This document shows positions 1 to 6,443 of a stretch of 28,508 bases of DNA, in pieces. The position numbers and the translations under genes were made by a program. The notes beneath the pieces are model-generated. The model saw only the letters and a program-made list of their open reading frames with translations. It ran no database searches and was not told where the DNA came from. This DNA is from a virus: the IMG/VR virus record IMGVR_UViG_3300036846_000895, positions 1 through 28,508 of that record; one strand, 5' to 3'. How positions within the stretch are numbered: position 1 is the first letter of the stretch; each line of letters begins with the position of its first letter.

Positions 1-36
1 CTTGTGTACAATATTGCCACCATCCACGAGATCGAT

Positions 37-54
37 CGTTCCAAGGTTGGAACG
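37..54. repeat. 18-bp palindrome near parS
   Basis: The two arms CGTTCCAA and TTGGAACG are perfect complements separated by two bases (GG). The spacer is too short for a good RNA hairpin, so a DNA-binding site for a dimeric protein is more likely. The inner arm bases GTTCCA/TGGAAC match the half-sites of the neighbouring parS, but here they are 4 bp apart instead of 2 bp. Its centre lies about 41 bp from the parS centre, close to four helical turns. Function is inferred; the symmetry is seen directly. Confidence 0.55.
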
Positions 55-78
55 TGCCGACGTAGCCGGGTCCACCGC

Positions 79-94
79 TGTTTCACGTGGAACA
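79..94. promoter_or_regulatory. parS-like centromere site (ParB binding)
   Basis: The 16 bases TGTTTCACGTGGAACA are, on the minus strand, TGTTCCACGTGAAACA, the canonical Bacillus subtilis parS (Spo0J/ParB) site, with no mismatch. parS is highly conserved across bacteria, including actinobacteria. It is framed by a second inverted repeat, CCACCG (72-77) and CGGTGG (97-102), centred almost on the same point. No ParA or stand-alone ParB gene is in the window, so binding by host ParB or by a phage ParB encoded elsewhere are both possible. The sequence match is direct; function is inferred. Confidence 0.75.
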
Positions 95-106
95 CACGGT
101 GGCGGC

Positions 107-128
107 GGGGGGAGGTTGCCCTCCCCCC
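107..128 (-). terminator. GC-rich hairpin after the leftward gene, GCAA loop
   Basis: Nine-base-pair perfect stem (107-115 with 120-128) around a 4-base loop that reads GCAA in the leftward transcript, a GNRA tetraloop. It begins 7 nt beyond the stop codon of the gene at 136-363. There is no U-tract, so it may act as a weak terminator or as a 3'-end stabiliser. The hairpin at 402-421 has the same design. Confidence 0.6.
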
Positions 129-135
129 GGAGCCG

Positions 136-363
136 TCACGCCTCGGTGCGGTGCACCCAGATGTGCTCGGTCTTGCCCTCCTCGAGCGGGAAGGAGTACT
201 TGCCTTCATCGCCCTCGTTGCAGATCAGCTCCCACGCCGCTTGACGTGGCGACAACCCACGACCGTGCTCGACGCTGATCGTGCCGACGACCCGCTCGAC
301 CACGACGTCGAACGTGTAACCGAACCCGTCGTCGTCGATGTTGCTGGTGGTCTTCGTGTTCAC
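136..363 (-). CDS. Small hypothetical protein (75 aa)
   Basis: The GTG start at 363 is preceded by AAGGAG with 6-7 nt spacing, which decides it over the longer upstream reading. The rest of that reading crosses a hairpin and is low-complexity Arg-rich. The product begins VNTKTTSNIDDDGFGYTFDV and ends ...EHIWVHRTEA. It is acidic, with no membrane segment or recognised motif. A central stretch (LSPRQAAWELICNEGDEG) looks like a short amphipathic helix. It lies downstream of the 432-752 gene in the same direction, and both have their own 3' hairpin. Function unknown; accessory host-takeover or regulatory roles would fit but are not shown. Confidence 0.75.
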   Translation of the reverse strand: MNTKTTSNIDDDGFGYTFDVVVERVVGTISVEHGRGLSPRQAAWELICNEGDEGKYSFPLEEGKTEHIWVHRTEA

Positions 364-401
364 TGTGTGCTCCTTGTGTGTGTGTTGTGATCGCTGACGG
401 C

Positions 402-421
402 GGGGGAGCTTGCGCTCCCCC
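402..421 (-). terminator. GC-rich hairpin between the two leftward genes, GCAA loop
   Basis: Perfect 8-bp stem (402-409 with 414-421) and a 4-base loop reading GCAA in the leftward RNA. It starts 10 nt after the TAG stop of the 432-752 gene and ends well before the ribosome-binding site of the next gene. No U-tract follows. It may attenuate transcription or protect the 3' end of the upstream message. Confidence 0.6.
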
Positions 422-431
422 TGTGTGCCGC

Positions 432-752
432 CTACGCCGTCGCTGTGGGCTTCCTGTCCGCCTTGGCGTTCGGGAGCGGCCAATCGCGGCGGATCATCTC
501 CGCCTCGGCCGTCGCCTTGCGCCTCGCGTCTCCCGACCGGTACTCGGCGAAGAGGAGCGACTTCCGCTTCGCGTCGTGACCGGGGACCCACCAGCCGCCG
601 CTGGTCTTGCCGCCGCAGCCGCATTCGCAGCTGCGCCCATCCACCGACTTAGGCGCCGTGATCGTCAGGATCGTCCCGACGGCCTGGGCCTCGCCTGTGA
701 GGAGCTTGGCAGCCTCCTGGGTCTCCGCTGTGACCTCGTGCTGTGTGCGCAT
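432..752 (-). CDS. Small Cys-rich phage protein (106 aa)
   Basis: ATG at 752 has GGAG six bases upstream, which rules out the longer readings further right. Product starts MRTQHEVTAETQEAAKLL. The central motif CECGCGGKTSGGWWVPGHDAKR (split here: CECGCGGKT then SGGWWVPGHDAKR) resembles a short CxCGCGGxT...PGHDAK signature that recurs in small actinophage proteins. The three cysteines could bind a metal. Both flanks are helical and basic. Function is not established for this family to my knowledge. Transcription probably starts at the extended -10 promoter at 834-842 or the stronger promoter at 1576-1604. Confidence 0.8.
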   Translation of the reverse strand: MRTQHEVTAETQEAAKLLTGEAQAVGTILTITAPKSVDGRSCECGCGGKTSGGWWVPGHDAKRKSLLFAEYRSGDARRKATAEAEMIRRDWPLPNAKADRKPTATA

Positions 753-788
753 TGTGATTCTCCTGTGTGTCGCCTGTGCCCACGCTGT

Positions 789-804
789 GACCCCGGGCGG
801 GGTC
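789..804. repeat. 16-bp perfect-arm dyad in the leftward leader
   Basis: GACCCCG and CGGGGTC flank two bases (GG). It lies about 25-40 nt downstream of the start expected from the extended -10 box at 834-842 and about 37 nt before the ATG at 752. It could be a repressor site or a short RNA stem (6 bp closing a 4-base loop). Confidence 0.4.
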
Positions 805-833
805 TCGGTCGGCGGGGGGAGCGGCACAAACCC

Positions 834-842
834 ATCATACCA
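834..842 (-). promoter_or_regulatory. Putative extended -10 promoter (leftward)
   Basis: On the minus strand the sequence reads TGGTATGAT, that is TGN directly before TATGAT, an extended -10 box. No good -35 is visible at the usual distance, as is common for extended -10 promoters. It would start RNA near 827 and drive the gene at 752. Confidence 0.4.
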
Positions 843-1575
843 GGGCCGCCTGGCACGAGCCTGTGAGACGGGGAAACGGGAGATGAACGTCTGGCAAACG
901 TTGGGTAAACGGAGCCTGTGGTCTACCTGGGTCCTCCTTGAATCGGAACTGTTGTTCCACTGTCGACGAGTTGAGGGGTAGCTGTATCCCAACTGTGCAC
1001 AGCCTGTGAGGTTGCTGAGTCCACACTGTGCCGTGGGCATCCCTCATTCGGACACGACTTGTCGTAACTCGGATTCTGTGTCGGAGAAGGAAGGTCTAGA
1101 GCCTTGGGGAATCGGGTGACGTGCAGAATTGTGGGAACGATTAAGTCCCCCCCCCCGAGCTGACTGTCATTAACGAAGCTAGCTCCGCGCTTCGGCCATC
1201 CTATGGTCGGTTGTGCCGTGTTAGACACTTGCTCACAACCACCGCATCCATGCGAGAACTTCTCCGTTTCCGGATGACGCTGTTCCGGTCTGTGAAAGGG
1301 AACTGGCCTGCTCGTGGAGGCGTGCCGAAGCTATGGATGTTTGGGCTACCGAAAGTCCCGCCAAGTTTCGATGGCGAACCCTATCGCAGCCGATGCAACT
1401 ATGATAGCCGCGACCAGGTTCAGCATGGCCCCTCGGAGGGAGAGCAGGAAAGGAGCACACCAAAACCTGCTCCCCCACCAGAGGTCACTTCCACGTCACC
1501 GCCTAGGAGACGTGTGCCAACGCAGACAAGTCCGTGAGCTGCAGACCCTTGGAGTCCTCTGCGCGGCACGACGCC

Positions 1576-1604
1576 ATTGTACCACGGCCTGGACCCGCTG
1601 TCAA
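1576..1604 (-). promoter_or_regulatory. Leftward sigma-70-type promoter
   Basis: On the minus strand TTGACA (1604-1599) and TACAAT (1581-1576) are separated by exactly 17 bp. That is a perfect -35 and a five-of-six -10. RNA would start near 1569 and run about 800 nt before the ATG at 752, giving an unusually long leader or a non-coding RNA. It is divergent from the promoter at 1637-1665. Confidence 0.65.
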
Positions 1605-1616
1605 GACCCCTAGCAT

Positions 1617-1628
1617 TTGGCGTGCCAA
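1617..1628. promoter_or_regulatory. Dyad (putative operator) between divergent promoters
   Basis: TTGGCGTGCCAA has five-base perfect arms around a GT centre. It lies in the 32-bp gap between the two divergent -35 boxes, 12 bp from the leftward one and 8 bp from the rightward one. This placement suits a protein that controls both promoters. A single half-site GTGCCAA also occurs at 1514-1520. Confidence 0.5.
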
Positions 1629-1636
1629 CCAGGGTA

Positions 1637-1665
1637 TTGACGGAGAGTCCTCGGCGTGTTATGAT
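1637..1665 (+). promoter_or_regulatory. Rightward promoter for the late module
   Basis: TTGACG (1637-1642) and TATGAT (1660-1665) are separated by 17 bp, close to the sigma-70/HrdB-SigA consensus. RNA would start near 1672, about 20 nt before the ATG at 1692. It is the only clear promoter before the terminase and probably serves the whole rightward block. Confidence 0.7.
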
Positions 1666-1691
1666 GGGGTGTGCCCGCAGCAGGTCCGTGA

Positions 1692-1907
1692 ATGCCATAC
1701 GCTCGAGACTATAAAGCGTTAGGCGTCAAGCACTACAAACTCAGTCCTTTCGTTGTTGACGTAGCGCACACTCTCGTGCAGCTTCCGGATGGAGAGTTGA
1801 TGACTACTTGTTGGTGCGAGCGCCAGTACGTGCGCGTGCGTAAAGAAGAATTGTTCGCCGGATACACCAATTCTTGCGGACATAAGGAGTGCGTAGAGCA
1901 TGCCTAA
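1692..1907 (+). CDS. Small zinc-binding-type protein before terminase (71 aa)
   Basis: The first gene after the rightward promoter. The C-terminal half carries CWC (around residues 41-43) and SCGHKEC (around 61-67), a four-cysteine arrangement with one His that looks like a small zinc ribbon. The rest is basic and β-strand-like (YVRVRKEELFAGY). The ATG lies about 20 nt after the expected RNA start with only a weak AGG upstream. Its TAA overlaps the terminase start by 8 nt, so the two are probably translationally coupled. A packaging-related DNA-binding or regulatory role fits the position, but no known family was recognised. Confidence 0.7.
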   Translation: MPYARDYKALGVKHYKLSPFVVDVAHTLVQLPDGELMTTCWCERQYVRVRKEELFAGYTNSCGHKECVEHA

Positions 1908-3681
1908 GTCTGTGGTGCCCGGCAAGATCGACCAGATGACCCAGCGTGAGAATCTGGCAGATTCGACCGGGATCTGGGCGGCGATGTCGCCTCCTGGGAT
2001 TATGCAGCCCAACACGTTCAACATGATCCAGACGATGGAGAAATTTCTGATTCTGAGGCTGCAGGGCTACACGATTGTCCAGGCATGCGATATGGTCGGC
2101 ATCATGCGGAAGACCTACGAGAAGTGGAGGCCTCGTTACCCCGAGTTCCGTGAGCTGCACGACTCTCTCCTTACTGAGATTAGAATTCGAAAGGAAGAAC
2201 CACTCAGGAAAGACGACTTCGCCACTTTCCGCGGTCGTTACTTCAAGATGATGAGTCCGCCGTTCCACCTGCGGATGATCTACGCGCTCGAGCATTCGAA
2301 GCCAGGGTCGGTGACGATGATCCTGGTCCCGCCGAATCATGGTAAGACGACAATGCTCACCGACTGGATCAACTGGAAGCTCGCATACGATGCGAACCAT
2401 CGGATCCTGTATATCTCGGAGTCGAGTAAGTTGGCGGCGAAAGTGATCGGTCGAGTGAAGCGGAGGATGACCGACACAGCGATCGCTCCGCAGTACATCT
2501 CGGAGTTCGGGCCTTTCTATCAGGTCGGCCAGGAGAAGTTCGGACGACCGTGGGCTGCTGAGTTCATGACAGTGTGCAACTCCACCCATGACGAGCAGGA
2601 CTATTCCTTAGAAGCGATGGGTTGGGTGAGCCAGATCTATGGAGTTCGTTCGGATACGATTGTCCTCGACGACTACCAAACTTTGCGTACTGCGGAGAAG
2701 GGGAACACTACCGAGGCAATGGTCGACAAGTTCCAGCAGGACATCTACACCCGAATCGATCCGAATGAAGGCCGAATTGTCATCATTGGCACGCGGGTTG
2801 CCCAGACCGACTTCTACGTGAAGCTCTTAGATCAGGGCGACGTGGTGGATGACGTGATCGTGATGCCTGCGATCGACTGGAAGGGTAACGCGCTGTGGAA
2901 TGACCGCCTCCCACTCGAGAAGCTCGAGCAGGTTCGGAAGAAGGTGGGACCGAAAATCTGGTCTCGAGCTTACCAGATGGCGCCTCAAGACGATGGCGCA
3001 GCGACGTTCCAAGTAGAAGTTGTCCAGGATTGCCGCCGATCGGATTTTAGAGTTCTGCAACCCGCTGAAATCGAGGAGGACGTATGGGCGTCGATCGATC
3101 CCGCTATCGACAAATACACGGCCCTGACTGCCGCTGCCGTCTCTGTTTCCCACCTGAGGCTGATGATGGCGGAGCATCACTTCGAGCTAGCGACCGGCGA
3201 GGCAATCCTGAGTCGAATCTTCACGACTTGGCAGCGCACTCACTTCACCAAGCTCATCGTCGAGGCCGTGTCGTTCCAGAAAGCGCTAGCAAGGGACGAA
3301 CGTCTCGAGAAGATGAGGCGTGAATGTGGATTCACGATCGTTGAGCACACCACCGCCTCGAACAAGCTGGATCAGACGTTCGGTGTCGCACGTATGGCGT
3401 CGAGCTTCATTGACCAGACCATTTGGATACCTGCGTCTGATGCAGAATCCGAGAAAGCGTTCCAGGATCTCATTGGCGAACTAGTGGCTTGGCGTGCTAC
3501 AATTCCCACACGCCTGCGCACGCAAGACCTCGTGATGAGCCTCTGGTTCCTTTGGATCAAGTGGCAGCAGTTCCGCAAAGAACACGAGTCCAAGGTTACA
3601 GCTATCACGACAGCCGGGGATCCGTTCAGTCCGACAGGTTACAAAACCGGGATGTTCACATATGACCGGATTCTCCGATAG
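1900..3681 (+). CDS. terL: Terminase large subunit
   Basis: Packaging ATPase/nuclease of 593 aa, usual length for the family. An N-terminal helix-turn-helix-like segment (residues about 47-85, around GYTIVQACDMVGIMRKTYEKW) resembles a recognition domain normally found in a small terminase. Walker A is the deviant VPPNHGKTT (143-151), Walker B is TIVLDDYQ (253-260) and the coupling motif is IIGTR (295-299). The RNase H-like nuclease half shows SIDPAID (398-404), VEA (454-456) and a late acidic DLVMSLWFLW near 545. AAGGAG lies about 10 nt before ATG 1900. No separate small terminase gene is evident in the window, so the N-terminal HTH may replace it or the gene lies elsewhere. The next gene (HNH) starts inside its 3' end. 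Confidence 0.93.
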   Translation: MPKSVVPGKIDQMTQRENLADSTGIWAAMSPPGIMQPNTFNMIQTMEKFLILRLQGYTIVQACDMVGIMRKTYEKWRPRYPEFRELHDSLLTEIRIRKEEPLRKDDFATFRGRYFKMMSPPFHLRMIYALEHSKPGSVTMILVPPNHGKTTMLTDWINWKLAYDANHRILYISESSKLAAKVIGRVKRRMTDTAIAPQYISEFGPFYQVGQEKFGRPWAAEFMTVCNSTHDEQDYSLEAMGWVSQIYGVRSDTIVLDDYQTLRTAEKGNTTEAMVDKFQQDIYTRIDPNEGRIVIIGTRVAQTDFYVKLLDQGDVVDDVIVMPAIDWKGNALWNDRLPLEKLEQVRKKVGPKIWSRAYQMAPQDDGAATFQVEVVQDCRRSDFRVLQPAEIEEDVWASIDPAIDKYTALTAAAVSVSHLRLMMAEHHFELATGEAILSRIFTTWQRTHFTKLIVEAVSFQKALARDERLEKMRRECGFTIVEHTTASNKLDQTFGVARMASSFIDQTIWIPASDAESEKAFQDLIGELVAWRATIPTRLRTQDLVMSLWFLWIKWQQFRKEHESKVTAITTAGDPFSPTGYKTGMFTYDRILR

Positions 3682-4003
3682 GCCATGTAAGATCTGGCCT
3701 CACGCAAAGGTCGCGGGGTATGGCGTCATCAAGGTTCGAGGCAGAATCGAACGTGTCCATCGTTTGACGTATCTCCTAGAACATGGAGAGATTCCCCCAG
3801 GCATCAATGTTCACCATCTCTGTGAGAACAAGGCCTGCTACGAGATTACGCACTTAGAAGGGTTAACTCGAGCAGAGCACGATGAGGTCCATTACGGCTC
3901 AACGTGTCGATCGTGCGGTAGCTTGGATTGGCTAAAAAGGCGAGACGGTAAGCGTTATTGCCGGACCTGTCAACAACGACGCAATAAGAATAAGGTGCGC
4001 TAA
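3662..4003 (+). CDS. HNH endonuclease (homing type) with zinc ribbon
   Basis: 113 aa. Begins with PCKIW and a GYG turn, then INVHHLCENKACYEITHLE (residues 48-66), the His-His-Asn ββα-metal core of HNH nucleases. C-terminal cysteine pairs are CRSC (82-85) and CRTC (100-103). It overlaps the terminase end by 20 nt and its own TAA overlaps the portal ATG. The start lacks a strong ribosome-binding site, so translation is probably coupled. HNH proteins next to terminases can take part in cos cleavage, but the PCKIW...VHHLC layout is more typical of free-standing homing nucleases. A clear paralogue lies on the other strand at 27259-27642. Confidence 0.88.
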   Translation: MTGFSDRPCKIWPHAKVAGYGVIKVRGRIERVHRLTYLLEHGEIPPGINVHHLCENKACYEITHLEGLTRAEHDEVHYGSTCRSCGSLDWLKRRDGKRYCRTCQQRRNKNKVR

Positions 4004-5910
4004 TGTCGGGCTTGAGTTTCGATGAAGCCGTCAATGCTTTGCAGCTCCGACAGAGTGAAGATTCGCTGATCAAGCGGCATATGATCGCCATTCGCGATCG
4101 CTACAACGGCGATTTCGTGATGCCGATGACCGAAGTCCCTGACGAGCCGTCGATTCAGCCACCGATTCCCGCTCTTATCGCTGAGACCATCGATAACACA
4201 GCAATGCGTGCCGCGTCGACCCGGCCCGCTGTGTTCGTCCCGTCGATGGACCCTGGGAAGACTCAAGCTGATAAGCGAGCGGAGAATCGCCGCCGAGCGT
4301 ATAACGCAACTTGGTACAACTCCAAGCTTCAACTGAAGCTGAGACGTGCGGCACGGCACCTGGTTGGTTATGGGGTCAACTGCATGGGTGTCGTGCCGTA
4401 CTTCAACGAGTCGAACGATTATAGTAAGGACGGACCAAGGATCGAGGTTCGAGACCCACTGACTGCGTATCCTGATGATACGTCACCGGAAGAGGTCCGC
4501 TGCCCGACCAATATCGGGTTCGTCTACCCGAGGTCGCCCGACTGGATCGTTCAGACATACCCTGAGTCTCGACAGTATCTCCACGATTACCACAGTGACC
4601 TGTGGGACATCTTCGAGTGGATAGATGAGGCGACCATCTATATCGGAATCCTTGGCCCGCGGATGTCTTGGGGTCAGGTGCCCGACCCGATTCGTGGTTA
4701 TGGCTCGAGCCGAGGGCCGCTCAAGCTTCGTCAGTGGGCCAATCGTGCTGCGATGGTTCCCTTTGTCTGTCCTGGACGAGTGACACTCGATCGTATCGCT
4801 GGTCAGGTGACCAAGATGGTCCCGATCATCGACATGTATGCGCAGCTGATGGCGTTGGAGGCGATTGCTGCCGAGAAGGGTGTGTTCGCCGACAAGTACC
4901 TGATGAGCAGGGCGAACGAGGAGATTGCGCTCATTGGTGCTGACAGCTGGGCAGATGGACGTACTGGCCGGGTGAACTTGATTGCTGGCGCTGAGAAAAT
5001 CGGCGAATTGGGGCATACACTTAACCCTGGCACCTTCCAGGTGGCCGATCGCCTGGAACGATCCGTCCGCATGAGCGCCGGACAGCCCGGGATTTTCGGA
5101 GGTGAGATGACGGGTGCTGTCCGTTCGGGGCAGACGATCAATCAGCTCGGTCAGTATGCTGTTGACCCGCGTGTTCAAGAAGTCCAGGAGATGATCGAGT
5201 ACCAGCTGTCTGCGATCAATGAAGGCATCCATGCGGTCTACAAGGGTTACTGGCCAAACAAGAAGTTCACGATTTTCTCAGGGTGGCCATCGGACCGAGG
5301 ATATGTTGAGTTCCAGCCGAGCAAGGACATGGAAGACTGTGCGAACGTTGTCGCTTATGGAGCGACTGGATTGGACGTTTCTCAGCTCACAGTGGCGCTC
5401 GGTCAAGCGATGCAGATGAAGCTGATGGGGCGGCGGACCGCGCAGCGTAAGCATCCAATGGTCGATAATCCGGATGAGGAGGAGAAGGCCGTCATTCTCG
5501 AGGCTTTGCAGGATGCGACTCTTGCTTCCTTCCTTGCGAGAGCGCAGCAGGGATCCGTTTCAGAGGTCGACATTCTTGCGGTCGCCGATATCTACAACAA
5601 GAGCGGCAACTTCATCACCGCGGTCAAGCAAGCGCACGAGCAGGCTCAGAAGCGGCAGGCTACGGAAGCTCCGCCTCCCGATCCTGGTCAGGCTGCAGCG
5701 CCTGAAACACAGCCCGGTTTGAGTCCTGCGGGGACAGCTGGGGTGGAACAGCCTCCACCGCAGGCGGGTCCCGGTGGGGGCAATCCTGCCGGGGTTGCCG
5801 CCTTGCTACAGGCGCTGGGTGGTCAAGCAGGTGCGGGTGCGCCGGTTGCTCCGACACCTAGGACGGGTGCTGTCGGTGGACCGCCAGGTGGTGGAGGTGG
5901 GAGGCCGTAA
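4003..5910 (+). CDS. Portal protein
   Basis: 635 aa, directly after the terminase block and of portal length. It forms the dodecameric ring through which DNA enters and leaves the capsid. Seen: an N-terminal helical wing, a mixed α/β core with GPRIEVRDPLTAYPDD (typical of phage portals that recite 'V.DP...YP'), long helices in the region GQVTKMVPIIDMYAQLMALE, and a QPGIFGGEMTGAVRSGQ segment. The last 90 residues are a disordered Pro/Gly/Ala tail ending in a run of glycines. The start overlaps the HNH stop (TAATG) and the stop overlaps the next start. Assignment rests on position, length and motif style rather than a catalytic residue. Confidence 0.85.
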   Translation: MSGLSFDEAVNALQLRQSEDSLIKRHMIAIRDRYNGDFVMPMTEVPDEPSIQPPIPALIAETIDNTAMRAASTRPAVFVPSMDPGKTQADKRAENRRRAYNATWYNSKLQLKLRRAARHLVGYGVNCMGVVPYFNESNDYSKDGPRIEVRDPLTAYPDDTSPEEVRCPTNIGFVYPRSPDWIVQTYPESRQYLHDYHSDLWDIFEWIDEATIYIGILGPRMSWGQVPDPIRGYGSSRGPLKLRQWANRAAMVPFVCPGRVTLDRIAGQVTKMVPIIDMYAQLMALEAIAAEKGVFADKYLMSRANEEIALIGADSWADGRTGRVNLIAGAEKIGELGHTLNPGTFQVADRLERSVRMSAGQPGIFGGEMTGAVRSGQTINQLGQYAVDPRVQEVQEMIEYQLSAINEGIHAVYKGYWPNKKFTIFSGWPSDRGYVEFQPSKDMEDCANVVAYGATGLDVSQLTVALGQAMQMKLMGRRTAQRKHPMVDNPDEEEKAVILEALQDATLASFLARAQQGSVSEVDILAVADIYNKSGNFITAVKQAHEQAQKRQATEAPPPDPGQAAAPETQPGLSPAGTAGVEQPPPQAGPGGGNPAGVAALLQALGGQAGAGAPVAPTPRTGAVGGPPGGGGGRP

Positions 5911-6443
5911 TGCCGAGAAAGGCGAAGCCAGGTCAGCCTCCCTCCGCGGGTCCGCAGCAAGCTGCGTCGATGGTGCAACCTGCTCGAGCGCCGACGGGTC
6001 TTCCTTATGGCGAGCATCAGGCGCTGATGCAGCAGCAGGCATCTGTCCCGTTGCCGAATTCGACTGATCGTTTGCAGTCTGGGATCGATGCGGCTCAGGC
6101 GAGTCCGCTTGGACCGGGTGACCATCTGGCGCAGCCGACTGCGATCCCTCAGGAGCCGGTGACTGCCGGTTTGCCGATTGGACCTGGGCCAGGCACGGAG
6201 GCGGTTCCCGCACCGATGGTTCCTCAGAACCCAGATAGTGCGGCGTTGTTGAAGTTCTTGCCGATGTTGGAGGCGTTGGCCGATCAGCCGACCGCGACAT
6301 ATGCGACTCGCAATTTCGTACGTCGTGTCCGTGGTTCGATTCCGGCGCAGTTGAACATGCAGAATCTGGTCGGGCAGAATCCGCCGAATCAGCAGCCTGC
6401 TCCGAATCAGCCAGCTCCCGGTCAACCTCCGCCGCCAGCATGA
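5910..6443 (+). CDS. Pro/Gln-rich structural-module protein (177 aa)
   Basis: Largely low-complexity, rich in Pro, Gln, Gly and Ala. A short ordered-looking helical part (about residues 108-155) contains LLKFLPMLEALADQPTATYA and FVRRVRGSIPAQLNMQNLV. No known domain recognised. It continues the low-complexity composition of the portal C-terminus and overlaps both neighbours (TAATG at its start, ATGA at its end). It may be a minor virion protein, a chaperone for the giant protein that follows or a scaffold-like factor. Confidence 0.75.
   Translation: MPRKAKPGQPPSAGPQQAASMVQPARAPTGLPYGEHQALMQQQASVPLPNSTDRLQSGIDAAQASPLGPGDHLAQPTAIPQEPVTAGLPIGPGPGTEAVPAPMVPQNPDSAALLKFLPMLEALADQPTATYATRNFVRRVRGSIPAQLNMQNLVGQNPPNQQPAPNQPAPGQPPPPA

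Larger units (their letters stand above)
753..1691. other. Gene-poor region of about 940 bp next to the terminase
   Basis: No open frame here has a credible start and a protein-like composition. It does contain two leftward promoter candidates (834-842, 1576-1604), a rightward promoter (1637-1665), a run of ten C (1147-1156), the perfect palindrome CTGTGCACAG (993-1002), ACGACTTGTCGT near 1050, a CGAAGC/GCTTCG hairpin near 1177-1197 and GAGCAGG/CCTGCTC arms near 1442-1472. Its position just before the terminase is where cos or pac sites often lie, but no cohesive-end site can be assigned from this sequence alone. Confidence 0.6.

Noticed and set aside
4-390. Rightward 128-aa open frame over parS and the first leftward gene
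   Set aside because: It runs through the hairpin and is antisense to a gene with a clear ribosome-binding site.
923-1228. Leftward 101-aa open frame in the gene-poor region
   Set aside because: No ribosome-binding site at the GTG, it reads through the ten-base C run, and its composition is not protein-like.
1140-1690. tRNA-like gene in the gene-poor region
   Set aside because: No T-loop and acceptor arm pairing of tRNA form could be found by eye.
1900-2600. Long antisense frame (261 aa) opposite the terminase
   Set aside because: Shadow of the terminase codons; no start signals or neighbours on that strand.
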